A DNA stretch of 64,000 nt from Kingdonia uniflora (lineage: Eukaryota > Streptophyta > Magnoliopsida > Ranunculales > Circaeasteraceae). The notes beneath the pieces are model-generated. The model had not been told where the DNA came from. It saw only the letters and a list, made by a program, of their open reading frames with translations, and made no database searches. A program made the position numbers and the translations under genes. Shown here piece after piece: positions 23,217-34,647 of the stretch; the first letter of the stretch is position 1; each line of letters opens with the position of its first letter. The DNA is taken from contig JACGCM010000428.1 in assembly GCA_014058105.1 (NCBI GenBank), positions 372,001 through 436,000 on the forward strand, in the 5' to 3' direction.

Positions 23217-26200
23217 GAGTAATTTTCTGGAATGTAAGAGTGGGCAATTGCAAAAATCACGCCTGCCTAAGGAAAAAAGTGGAGGAACTACAGCCGGATA
23301 TTATGTGTATAGTGGAACCTAAGATTTACGCTGCAAAATTCTGACTACAGGGCTTTGCAAGGAAAATAATAACGAATGAAGAGGGATTTCAAGAACTTGA
23401 AACCTTGAACACCTTTAACCAGTAAATCAAAGTCCGATACACGAGTTGAAGGTTTCTTTTGCCCACGCCAGCTGCCTCTGTCTCTACAGAACAACACTTT
23501 AGAATGAGCTATTATAATTTGCTACCAGAATAAATGAGTGGTAGATTTGCTTAGGGGATTCCAATTATGTTCTCAGGACTGAGGAGGGGAGGGGCATAAG
23601 ACAACTACTATCAAGAGCCATGCAAGACTTTTTGAACTTCATCAACAGGGCTAATATTACAAAGAGTAACACAACGGGTATAAGCTATACATGGAGTAAC
23701 GCACAGAAAGGGGCTAACAAAACACTGAGCTATCTGGACAGATGCATGCATAACCTACTTTGGGTTGACAAATATTAGGGATGGAGAATCAAGAACTACC
23801 CACGAACAATGTCAGACCATTCCCTCATTTTTAGAGATTGCCACGCCATCCCAAAACCTTGTATCATATCCTTCAGATACTTTCAAGCATGGAACACTTA
23901 TATAGACTTTGGGGAAGTGGTTCGTAGCAGCTGGAACACTGAACTAGAAGCAACACCTCTATTCTGCTTAATACTCAAACTCCAACGACTAATGAATGAT
24001 ATCAAACAGTGGAAACGAAGAAGACCAGACATGACGCATGGAACCAAAAAAGTTTTATGGGAAGACCGGCTACAACTACAATTCAATCATGAAACTCACT
24101 GGTAAAGTGATGCTCTCGACCAAGACATCATTGCAAGGGCTACACAAATATTACATATTAAAGAGCGAGAGGAGATTTAATGCGTCAAAAATCTAGAATT
24201 AAATGGCTAATAGAAGGCGACCGCAACACCCAATTCATTCAATGCATGACGAGAGCTAAAAATGAAAAGAGCATCATCATAAAGATCACAACGGAGGAAG
24301 GAATTATCTTGACAGACCAATCCCAGATAAAGGCGCACATACTCCAGTTCTACATACACAAATTCGTAGAGAACTTAATAACCTGAACAACAACATTTTG
24401 AATGTATCAATGTTCAGAGTGGAACAAACTGAAAATGACATGCTGATAACACTCTCAAACAAGGAAGAGATCAAACTCGCGGTGTTTAGTCTCAACAAGG
24501 ATAACTCTCCAGGGCCGGACGGATTCCCAGGGGCCTTCTTCACAACATTCTAGGAGGTGGTTAAACCAGATTTCTATAGAGGAATCTCCTCCTTTTTCAT
24601 TGACTTCCGGCCAACTTTAATTCCAATATCATAGTGCTCATACCCAAAATCAAGAAACCGGAGAAGGTGAACCACTACAGACCGATTTGCCTGAGCAACT
24701 TTGTAGTTAAAACAATCATGAAGATACTGACTGCCCGGCAATCACCAATAGCAGAAAGAGTAGTATCCTGGGCAAAAAGTGCCTTCATCAAGGGTCAGAG
24801 TATACACAATAATATATGGATGGCATCCGACCTAGTCAACGAGATAAAGGGCAAGAAAAATGGAGTCAATGTGGGACTCAAGCTAGTTATAACGCAAGCT
24901 TATAATATATTAAGCTGAAATTTTCTGACTGCAGCTCTCCAGGTCTTTGAGTTCTCCTACAACTTATGTGAGTTGATTATGACCATTATCAATAGTAGGA
25001 AGACTTCAATTGCGATTAACGATAGTCCCACAGGGTTCTTGAGCCCTGGAAGAGGTCTTAAACAAGGAGACCCTCTTTCTCCACTTCTGTTTGCACTCGG
25101 AGAAGATATTTTGGGTATTAACCTGTAGAAACTGAGGGACCAAGGCAAGATTCACACTATGGTCAGTAGTAGGCAAATGCAAGCTTCAACACATTTTTTT
25201 TCCTGGTAACATTTTCATATTCCACAATGGCGATACTAGAGACCTCAAACACCTAAAAAAGCTCCTTCAATACTAAGAAGCATCTGGTCAAGTTGTAAGC
25301 CTAGAAAAGAGCAAAACTTTTATGGGGGGAGTTCCACTCACCAGGAGAAGGGTGATTCTTGATGTATTCGTATTCCAGGAAGGGAGACTGCAAGAAATTT
25401 ACTTGGGAATGCCACCCCTCTTCCAAGGAAGGGATAAAAAGAATATTCTGTGACTATTGGTGGAAAAAAATTGAAAGCGGGCGAATGGTTCGGTAGGACG
25501 ACTTCTGTCGTTCCAAGGAAGAGTGATCTTGGCAAGATTAGTCCTAAACATCACACCTATATACAACATGGCAGTCTAAAAATTGCCTCAAACTATGATC
25601 AAGAAAGGTGAAGCTATCATTCAGAATTTTATTTGGTCTGGGGATCCGTCCAAAAGAAAGGGCATTACCCTTAAATGGGAAAAGGTGTATAAACCAATAT
25701 AGGAGGGCGGACTAGGCATTCATAAACTGGGGGAAGTTAATAATGCGCTTCTCTACAAATTTACTGGACATTTACCCAACAAAGTGAAGACTGGGCATGC
25801 TTCATGATCGCTAAATACAAAGACATAAATGGAGAGGTAATTACATACTACAAGAAATAATCTATTTGGAGGGGGATACAAGCTGCGAAACATATGGCAG
25901 GTCAGGAAATGGGTTGGGTAATCGGCAATAGGGAAAAAAGTGACTTCTGGAGAGGTTGTTGGGAAATGGAAATCCCTATGAGAGAGTACATTAATTTTCC
26001 AGCGAACCTATGGAGGAATTGTACTGCAAAGCTGAGCAGCTTTATCAGCAGCGAAGGATGGGAGATACCCCATGACATTCTACAGCTATTTATGGCACTG
26101 AGGATCAACCTAGAGAGACTTGACTGTGATCCCCAAGTTCAGGAATAACAAATTTGGAAGCTGGACATTCATGGGAAATTTACAGTTAAGAACGCTTTTA

Positions 26201-27261
26201 ATAGTATTCGCAAAACCTAGGATACAGCATGGTGGTAGAGAATAGTTTGGAGCAAAACTTTCACCTCTGACTGAGCTTGTTTGCATGGAAACTCCTTAAC
26301 CGTACCTTCTCTTTCGACGATAGAGTTACAAATAATGGCATCTACCTCCCCTCTGTCTGCTCCCTTTGCCAACACAATGCTAAAACAGGGCAACATTTCT
26401 TTTTTAAATGTGAGTACTCTCTGAAAATCTAGATCTGGATATGTAACATCTTCAAAATGCCACCGGTGAATGAAGAGGACACTTGGCAAATAGTCCTTGC
26501 CAGAAAATTCATGCAAGCTCTTATGTTAAGGATCTGTGGGTCTCGGCAGCATTCGCTACTTGCAATGGACTTTGGAAAAAGTGTAACAACCTCAGATATG
26601 ATGAACGGAGAACAACCAAGCAACATCTACAACAAGACATCCTGTGAGACGTCATGGATACATCCCAACTCTCCAAAAATAGCATGTACAACAACAAAAT
26701 TGACTTACAAATTGTTAAAGCCTTGAACGCTCAATGTTGACAAAGACACACAACAACGGTAAAAAGTTGCTGGTAGGAACTACAGAACCCAAAAGAGATC
26801 AAGGCATGGTGTGATGGTTCTGCTTTGGGTAACCCTAGGCCAACAAACATTGGGATAGTATATAGGAATACGGATGGGGAGGCACTAGGTACTTTCTGTA
26901 AATCACTAGGCAATACCAATAACTATGTCGCAGAGATTCAAGATATCATACAAGGTGTTAAGCAAGCAGTAGAGAAAGGTTGGAAAAAATTGTGGATGGT
27001 CTTAGATTCTCAGGCCACAGTTTAAGCATTCACGACTGGCACACTTCCATGGACTATGGTTACTGAATGGAAACGAATCAAGTGGAAACTTGACTCATTT
27101 TGAATTACTTAAATATGGAGAGAAGTTAATTTTTCAGCAGATACAACAGCCAAACGAGGGTCCGCAAATACATAACTGTTTAAAGAATAGTGCCCAGGGA
27201 GGCTAGTTTTTCTCACCTGCATAGAGAACCTAGATATAGAATACTTCCGATTCCCCAAATA
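23217..27261 (+). pseudogene. LINE-2 ORF2 (endonuclease, reverse transcriptase, RNase H), broken
   Basis: The endonuclease opens with IFWNVR at about 23221 and has a GDSNYVL site near 23560 and MSDHSLIF near 23809. Reverse transcriptase has LIPKIKKPEKVNHYRPICLS near 24637, AFIKGQSIHNN near 24783 and GRGLKQGDPLSPLLFA near 25048. The catalytic FADD is destroyed by mutation near 25190. zf-RVT remnants sit near 26330-26420. The C-terminal RNase H at 26800-27160 begins WCDGSALGNPRPTNIGIVYR. It keeps the acidic residues DGSA, AEI and DSQA, and ends RFPK with a stop at 27259. Retention of a C-terminal RNase H is usual in plant L1 elements. Confidence 0.87.
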
Positions 27262-27290
27262 GCATATGAAGGCAAAATAACATCAAGTTA

Positions 27291-27572
27291 GTCGAACGAC
27301 ATTGGAGGTCGATCGAACAAACTGGCACTCCAAAGGACAAATGAGGCATTTCAAAGGCTATTTAAGTCATCATTTGAATGAACTTAGAAGTCATTCAAAT
27401 GATTCGAACGTACTTAGAAGTTGTTCGAACACTTCGAAGGCTACTTTTATAAAGTCGTTCGAACGACCTAGAAGACCATTTCGAGTTGAGGTGTTAAGAA
27501 AGCTTTTTTCAACATTTCGTTCAAACGACATTGGAGGTCGCTCGAACGGACTCTCACTCCTATAGGCCAAAT
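27291..27572. repeat. Direct repeat pair and TTCGAA-rich tract in the LINE-2 3' region
   Basis: About 50 bp beginning CGAACGACATTGGAGGTCG at 27293 recurs at about 27522 (CAAACGACATTGGAGGTCG), each followed by TCGAAC and an ACTCC block. Between them are several palindromic motifs, including GTCGTTCGAACGAC near 27453. Similar motif clusters occur at 13.9-14.05 kb and 30.87-31.33 kb. No function is visible. Confidence 0.75.
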
Positions 27573-27805
27573 CCAGCTGGGGCATGTCGACTGGCTTTGT
27601 TCGAACATAATGATGAGGAGGCATGCCCCTTACCTATCTTAGGGGTTTCGGTTTATTTTTTAATTTTTTTTTACTTTTCTTTGAGTTCCCCATCTGTATA
27701 TGTACTTGTGACATGTAATAGTGTGTGGCATGGGTGACTCTCCCCTTTCATGTACTCTATCTTTTGGATAGATATTACTTAACTTTTTGCAAAAATAAAA
27801 AAATG

Positions 27806-28208
27806 GCTTGAACCTTTAGAGAACAAGGAAGAATAAGTCAATGACAACTGTCCCATGATCAGATAGTTATAGGAATGGCCCCCGAAAGTTCTGCCACTCT
27901 GGCCCTTAATCAAGGGAATGTGCTGCCGCCTACATTCTTGAGAGGAGATTTATAAATAGGTCGTAAGAGAGAGATAACAGAGATAAGTTTTGAGAGACAA
28001 AAATACTCACTCTATTATATTCTAAAGCACCGACCTTTGTAACTTATAATATCTGAGTAATAAATAAACTTTTCCAAATCCTCAAACTTAGGTCGTGGTT
28101 TTTACCTATTTAGAGGTTTCCCTGCTAATTTGAGGCCATTTTAAATTACTTATTTTCAATTGTTTGTGTTATAGGTACATTTGGTGTAAGAGACTAATTC
28201 GTGTTACA
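27806..28208 (+). repeat. Second part of the 5' LTR of element B
   Basis: It continues the LTR after LINE-2. It matches the LTR of D from its AAGTCAA block to the end, including a TTTATAAATA box near 27949, the AGGTCGTGGTTTTTACCTATT block and the end GTGTTACA before the primer-binding site. Confidence 0.83.
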
Positions 28209-28210
28209 AA

Positions 28211-28228
28211 TGGCACCGTCTGTGGGAA
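28211..28228 (+). other. Primer-binding site of element B
   Basis: TGGCACCGTCTGTGGGAA lies two bases after the LTR end and is identical to the site in A and C. Confidence 0.82.
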
Positions 28229-28289
28229 ACTGTTACATACTATAAAATCCTAGGACCGACAGTCACTCCAAAAATTAGCAGCAGAGATC

Positions 28290-29640
28290 ACGGTGAATAG
28301 CAAACTAGAAGTTTTAGCAATTCAATTAGTGATTCCGTCAACAGAATTAGATCAGTTAGCCGATTTAAGGGAAAACTTCAATGCATATATCGTCAAGTAA
28401 AACGTACTTGAGTGTTAATTGATCCTGGATTGGGAACTTCGCAGCAAAGAGCTGGAGGAAGAACGAAGAGCCTAACAGTTAGACTCCAACCGACATGAAG
28501 AACAGATGACCACGCTACATGCCACTTTTAAAGTACTACAGGACAATCAATAAGGACCAACTCCCAGAGATAAAGAGGCCATGCCTGCTCATTCTAGCAT
28601 ATCAGCGTACGGCATACTGGCGCCTTGAGGAGCTGTAAGTGGAGGGACTGCCAAGCAACCGTATAACAATTTAAAGGAACTTGAAGCCTCAGTCCATTTG
28701 GGATGAGTCAATCCACCTGAAGTTAGTTGAGGGCATCGACACTCAAAATGTCAAGAAGGGAGCCGCAACCTTTGACTAGGGTACTAGTTAGGGAAGGGTT
28801 AAGCGAGGGCAGTAGCAATCATTACCCGAGACACCCTCAACGATAAGTTCCCGCTCTACATCGATATGTAGCATAAGAGTACCTGGTCCAACGAATTAAA
28901 GAACTGCTGGAAGCACAAAGACACTGTAAGAATGATGAATTAAGAAAACTACATGAGAGTCCGATTGCTAAAGAACTGTTTGAAATGAAAGTTCCAGTAT
29001 GATTTCACACACCGAAGATCCGAAAGTACCAAGGTACTGATCTGGGAGAATACGTCCAATATTTTTGGGATTCTCTGGGGTTATATTCGAACTTAAATCG
29101 CATTCTTAATCATCAATTTGCGACAAGCCTTTAGGGAGAACCACTCCGATGGTTGCATTCTCTACCTCAAGATTCGATATATATATGTTGGACCAGCTAC
29201 AAAAACTCTTCATTAAGACTTATCCTCATAACAAAGATAATTTGTATACTCTCATCAGTCTCAGGCAAACTTAGGGAGAGTAGCTTAAAGCTTTCACAAA
29301 GAAGTTTTTTGAACTGGCCAGAAAGGTTGACAATTGAGATCAGAAAACTGTTATGTCGGCCTTTACCAATACTCTGCAAATTGAATGTAGAATGAAGGAA
29401 TATCTATTTTAAACAAACCTGCTACTCTGGAAGAAATGATTGAAAAGGTAAATGGGTATATTGACCGGGAAATGATGATTACCGAAGGCATAAATTTATT
29501 AGAAACGTCCTGACCACTATGAGTCCAAACAAAGATAGAAAAATGAATCGAAATAGTAATGAATGAGGTGATAAGAAACGAGCCAAGGTCAACGGAGGTA
29601 AGACCCAAAAGGGAAACATACTCCCAAAGCCCGTCCTTCT
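28290..29640 (+). pseudogene. Gag remnant of element B
   Basis: The start codon position of C and D is ACG here (28290), so initiation is lost. A charged N-terminal part is followed by the gag core at about 28960-29400: SPIAKELFEMKVPV, FHTPKIRKYQGTD, LGLYSNLNRILN, GEPLRWLHSLPQDSIYM. It aligns with D throughout. Stops and frameshifts are frequent. Confidence 0.82.
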
Positions 29641-32600
29641 AAAGCTGAATGCTGAACTCGTAAATATTTACCCTATATTGATGAAAGACAAGTTCTGTCG
29701 CAACGTTCTGCCGCTTAAACCAATTGAAGGCAATCCTTACAGTAAACACCATAAGGTGAAACATCATAACACCGACAGATGCTACGCTGTGCAAAGACTA
29801 ATGGAATATATCTTGAAGGATGGAAGGATGTACGAATACATTATCGACCTGAAAGGGTATAAGAACGGAAGCTGCAAAAAGGAAATAGATACCATTCAAG
29901 TTGAAGAAAAATCTGAGGAAAAACATTTCTACCACCTCTACATCAATCACATGATCGAGATATATAAGATCTATAATTCAACCAGGTTTAAGAGAAGAAG
30001 GTTGACGCAATACCATGATTTCAGAATAATAGAAAAAGGCTAAATTGCTATTTGAGTCATTATGAGGAGAACTGGTATTTCATTCAAAGATTGTAGTATA
30101 AGTTCCCACACTACAACACATTGGTCATCATGCTAAAAATAAAGAACTTTGTCATGCACACTATGATGGTAGGTAGGGGCAGCGTTATCAAAGTTCATTT
30201 TCAATGTACCGCAGAGTAGATGAGATTTATTAGAAATAAACGACATGGATATCAACATATTTAATGGATCTATGGAAGAGAAGGTGGGAAAAATCATCTA
30301 GCCTATAACAGCGAGACTCACAACTCTCAACGTCACTTTTTATGTAATCAATGCAAAATCTAGGTACCTATGCATCATGGGGCGTTGTTGGTTTCATAGT
30401 ATGAAAGTGATACCTTCTACGTACCACCAAGTGCTTCATTTCTAAAGGAATGAAGGAATATATGAAATCAAAGGAAACAAAAAGCAGTCTTACATTGGCA
30501 AAAAATATAGCATTAAGCACAGTTGACACTTTAGGAGGATTTGTTTTATGGCAATTATAGAAAGCTAATCACGCCGAAGATCAACGTCTTATTAATCCAC
30601 AATCGAATTGAGATTAACCTAAACGAAGAAATGAAATGAAGAACAAACACAGTCGGTGGGAAAATTTCCCTTTTGGAGCTTCAATTGCTCAATGATTTGA
30701 TTATAATCAAATTACTCTCAAAACCATAAGTCTCTCTTCAAGAACTTAGATTGATCTAAGATTAGTTCACCTTGCCTAGCCTTGCCCTTTTATGAGGGTT
30801 ACAAGTTCCTAGTTACAAGATATGACCATTATGCCCTTGAAATGACTAATATATTGAAGGGATATGATAGTCATTTGAACAAACTTATGTGTCATTTGTA
30901 CGACTTGCCAGATTAAGCCTAAGAAAAGCCTCAACATGAATTGGTTTTCTGGAACTCAAATTCGTTCGAATGACTCCAATGTCGTTTAAACGATTTGCTT
31001 ATTTTTGCCTAAAAATTACCTTCGCTTGAAAGGGTTTTCTGGGAACTCCAATTTTGGTCGAATGACTCCAAGTATCGTTCGAGCGACTTTGTCTATTTTT
31101 GCCTGAAAAGACTCAGTTCGAATTGGTCGAATAGACTCAGCTCGAATAGACTCATCTAGGAACTCCAGGTCAAAAAGACTAAGCTCGAATAGACTCTTCT
31201 GGGAACTCCAGGTCGTATAAACTCAGCTCGAATTGGTCATCTAGATTTAGCTCAAGTTGGTCTTTTGGGAAGTTCTAGGTCATTCCTCTCATAACTCGTT
31301 CGAAAGACTCCAAGATTCGTTCAAACAAGTTGGTGTCTTTTGAAGGGGTTTGATCTTCAGATCCTCCTGGATCACTTATCGTTAATCTAATAGAATACAT
31401 TGAGATCGACACGCTAGACAGAAGAACATATGTTGTCACCTGACTCGAACAAGAATAGTGAGAGGCCTTAGTATAGTTCTTTTGAGCTAAAAAAGATGTG
31501 TTCGTATGGAATTTCAAAAAGATGCTTGGATTTGACCCAGAGCTAGCTTGTCACAAGCTTAACATTAGGGATAAAGCCACAATGGCCAAGCAAAAAAAGA
31601 GAAGGTTATCAGCTCAAATTAAAGATGTGGTAAATACAGAGAGAGATAAGCTAATCGAAGTAGTATTCCCAAAGAAGAATGGGAAAGTTTGTGTTTGCGT
31701 AGAATTTATTAATCAAAATAAGCACACTCCGAAGGATAGTTTCATACTTCCAATCATTCACCAATTACTAGACTCAAACGTAGGATATGAGTTACTGTCA
31801 ATGATGGATGCCACATCGTGATACAATCAGATCTACTCTTCAAGGAAGACTAGGAGAAAGCTACATTCATCAATGAAAGGGGTCTTTATTGTTATAAAGT
31901 AATGCCATTTAGGTTGAAAACTACATTCATCAATTCAGAGTTCAATCTGGCAGATTCCTTGGTCATCTAATCGGCAAGAAGGCGATTATAGCATACCCAG
32001 AATAGATTTGAGGTCTAATATCCATGCCATTACCAAATACTAAGAAAGATGTGCAAAAGCTAGTTAGAAAGATTTTAGTAATAAACTGATTCATTTCAAA
32101 GACATCAGATTGTTGCAAATGGTTATTTCTGCTACGACGTAGATCTTTCAGAAGAGGAAAAGGAAAATAGAATAAAGATATCAATTGGACGGAAAAATAT
32201 AAGTCGACCTTTCTAGAGTTGAAAAAGTACCTTGGGAAACCTCTGATGACGAGTACACCAATTAAAAATGAAGAGCTAACGGTCTATCTAGCGGTGACGA
32301 AAAACTCTTTAAGCTAAGTCTTGATTCGATTGGAAGGGAAGATCGAGCAACTAGTATATTTCATAAGCAAGATGCTTACACCAGCAGAAACATGATATTC
32401 TAAAGTTGGGAAGCTCTTCCTAACACTCAACTACACATCACCGAAGTTGAAACAATACTTCCAAGCACATTCAGTAAAGATTATGACAAACTATCACCTT
32501 CGGGAGGTGCTATCCAAAATAGAGAAGTCACGCCGAGTATATCAATGGTTAGCAAGTTTAGGGGAGTACGATATTAGATTTGAATAAAGAACATCAGAGA

Positions 32601-33951
32601 AAGGACAAGCCATAGCCGACTTCTTAACTGACTTTCTAGTGAAAGATCCAGATTGGAAAGAACATGATCCTGAAGTATCAGAAGAACATGATGTTGAACA
32701 GCCAAACAAATCCTTTGATGAATGGGTTGAGTGGGTAACTAGAGATAGTTTGAGACTACTTACAGATGGATCGGCATGACCCGCAGGGTTAGGATTAGGG
32801 ATCATTGCAATCATTCCATCTAATGATAAAATTAAAAGTATATAAGACTTGATTTTGAAGCCTCTGACAATGTCATGGAGTACGAGGCTATAATCTACTG
32901 ATTGGATATGGCATCAGAGATAGGGGTACGCAAAATATCGGCTTACACTGATTCATTCCTTATAGTCCACGACTACTCCAAACAATATAAAAAGAATGGG
33001 AAGATGGTTGATTATGCAGCATTGGTAGTTGAAAGAGTGAACAAATTCAGGAAGGCAACGCTCGAATACTTGCCTTGCAAAAAAATTTGATATGCTGACT
33101 CATTGGCTTACTTGGTTGGTGTGTTAGCTGCAAAAGCTATATATCTAGAGATCAAAGAGGTATGAACTCCCAACATCAATCATGTCTCGATATGCACTAT
33201 TAATATTGGGGGCGATAAAGAGGTGGAAGACGATTGGAGGAAGCCCTTCCTAAGATATTTAGGCCTGTAAAATAAATGTGACGGCGACCATCCAAACAAT
33301 AAAAAAAAGGAAAAAAATAAAAATTCAAAACGTTACATAGTGGTGAAGGATAAGTTATACAGGAGGTCGGTCACTGGGCACTATCTGAAATTCCTCTCAC
33401 AAAAAGATGCTGGTGGAATGCTCAAAGAATTATACGAAGGAACATGCAGATCTCAACTGCAGGATGTTCATTCGTAAATATAACTATTACACAAGGAGTA
33501 TTCTAGTGAAGAATGAGAAAACAGGCTGAAGAGTATTTAAGAAAATGTAATGTTTGTCAAAGACATGGACATAAAATAAGATCCCCTAAGCTGGAATTAC
33601 ATGCCAGTAATGTATTTTGGCCATTCAAATGATGGGCCCTCAACCTTGTAGGAGTTTTCTAACACGTCGGGCAATAGGAAATTTCTACTTGTGGTAATGG
33701 GTTAGTTTACAAAATAGGCTGAAGTGGTCCCCCTTTGCTGAACTAGAGATGAATTAGTCATCAAGTTCATTTGGGAAAGCATTATCTCGAGGTTTGGCTG
33801 TACACATCTGATTCGAATTGACAATGGGCCAAAATTCATTAGAAGAAAGGTGGCCAGCATCTTGAGCAAATATTGTATATACTCACCGTCAAATCCAAAC
33901 TATCCTTAAGGGAACGGACATACCAAAATCACAAACAGAACTATAGTTGAT
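29641..33951 (+). pseudogene. Pol remnant of element B, with RT active site deleted
   Basis: A nucleocapsid-like segment is near 29730-29800 (HHKVKHHNTDRCYAVQRLME). The protease motif DTGS has become GRGS near 30170. RT starts near 31498 (VWNFKKMLGFDPELACHKLN) and reaches KHTPKDSF and ELLSMMDA. The part that should carry YIDD is deleted between about 31918 and 31934. Gypsy RNase H lies near 32230-32640 and the archaeal-type RNase H near 32750-33110, keeping AYTDSFLIVHDYSK. Integrase runs from about 33340 to 33951 (LIRIDNGPKF), where element C cuts it after NRTIVD. Confidence 0.82.
30611..31388. repeat. Insert of about 0.78 kb in element B, unclassified
   Basis: B coding similarity stops after LINPQSN near 30609 and resumes at IEYIEIDTLDRRTY near 31391. 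The insert edges carry AGATTAAC (30611-30618) and its complement GTTAATCT (31381-31388). It has no coding similarity. From about 30870 it holds degenerate repeats built from TTCGAA-type words and GGGAACTCCAGGTC (31159, 31201 and a variant near 31267). It may be a small inverted-repeat transposon or an LTR fragment. Confidence 0.6.
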
Positions 33952-34570
33952 TGTAGGGGCCTTCCCCTCGATCTTACTTAAATCGAGCTATCTCCAGTTC
34001 GATCTACCTCCATGGCAGATCCACGTATTCTCCACATGACTCTTCTGGTCAACATTGCCACCTACTCCACGAACTGATGAAAGACGTGGGTCGAGCTCAA
34101 ACAAAAAAACTTGAATAAGTCAAAGCCACCTGTCTCTCACGAACTCAATAGTTACTTAGTCAACCGCAACTAACCACATTGTTCGGAGAACGTGCTTCAA
34201 CACAATGAAGAACTGCGGAGATGGCCTATATAAAGAACAAGTTCCTGAAGAGGAAATGACCAAAAAATTACACGAGAAATCACTTAGAAAACTATATTTT
34301 CTAGATTCTCAAAACTTCCAACTTATTATTCACAAGATCAAGCATTTCTAAGTCAAGAGATCACTTGTAATAAGATATCAGCCTCAAGTAATAAAACGTC
34401 ACTATTACAAAAATCCTTAGCTCGAGGTCATGGGTTTTTAACCTATTCATAGGTTTTCTGCACAAAATACCTGTGTCATTTCTTACTTTTTATTTAGATT
34501 TTTGCCACAGGTACATTGAAGTAAGAGAAAATTCTAAGCCACTTCAAGCTTACGGAATTAGGCTATTACA
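33952..34570 (+). repeat. 5' LTR of element C
   Basis: 619 bp, from TGTAGGGGCC to GGCTATTACA. The ends are partly complementary (TGTA and TACA). It contains a TATA box at 34227 and the block GGTCATGGGTTTTTAACCTA that also occurs in the LTR of A. Confidence 0.9.
34227..34234 (+). promoter_or_regulatory. TATA box of LTR C
   Basis: TATATAAA lies about 275 bp into the LTR, the same place as in LTR A. Confidence 0.55.
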
Positions 34571-34571
34571 T

Positions 34572-34590
34572 TTGGCACCGTCTGTGGGAA
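34572..34590 (+). other. Primer-binding site of element C
   Basis: TTGGCACCGTCTGTGGGAA follows the LTR end by one base. Confidence 0.85.
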
Positions 34591-34647
34591 CAAAATTATT
34601 TCTATGATATCCTAAGGCATTCATTCTCTCTACAATAAATTCCAATC

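Larger units (their letters stand above)
21211..27805 (+). mobile_element. LINE-2: nearly full-length L1-type non-LTR retrotransposon
   Basis: The layout is 5' region, ORF1 (DUF4283), ORF2 (endonuclease, RT, zf-RVT, RNase H), 3' UTR and an A-rich tail (AAAAATAAAAAAA, 27791-27803). Near-identical 11-bp direct repeats flank it: GCTTAAACCTT at 21200-21210 and GCTTGAACCTT at 27806-27816. These fit target-primed insertion. It lies inside the 5' LTR of element B. All frames are interrupted. It is the same family as LINE-1, in opposite orientation, and keeps the RNase H and tail that LINE-1 lost. Confidence 0.88.
21076..33951 (+). mobile_element. Tat-type Ty3/gypsy retrotransposon B, split by LINE-2 and cut by element C
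   Basis: The LTR starts at 21076 (TGTAGGGACC), is interrupted by LINE-2 at 21211 and resumes at 27806. PBS, gag, pol and partial integrase follow until 33951, where the LTR of C starts. The distance from LTR start to the AGTCAA block, leaving out LINE-2, is about 166 bp, close to 177 bp in D; this is what ties the two LTR halves together. An extra insert of about 0.78 kb lies at 30611-31388. B is a third Tat family beside A/C and D, and the most decayed of the set. Confidence 0.82.
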
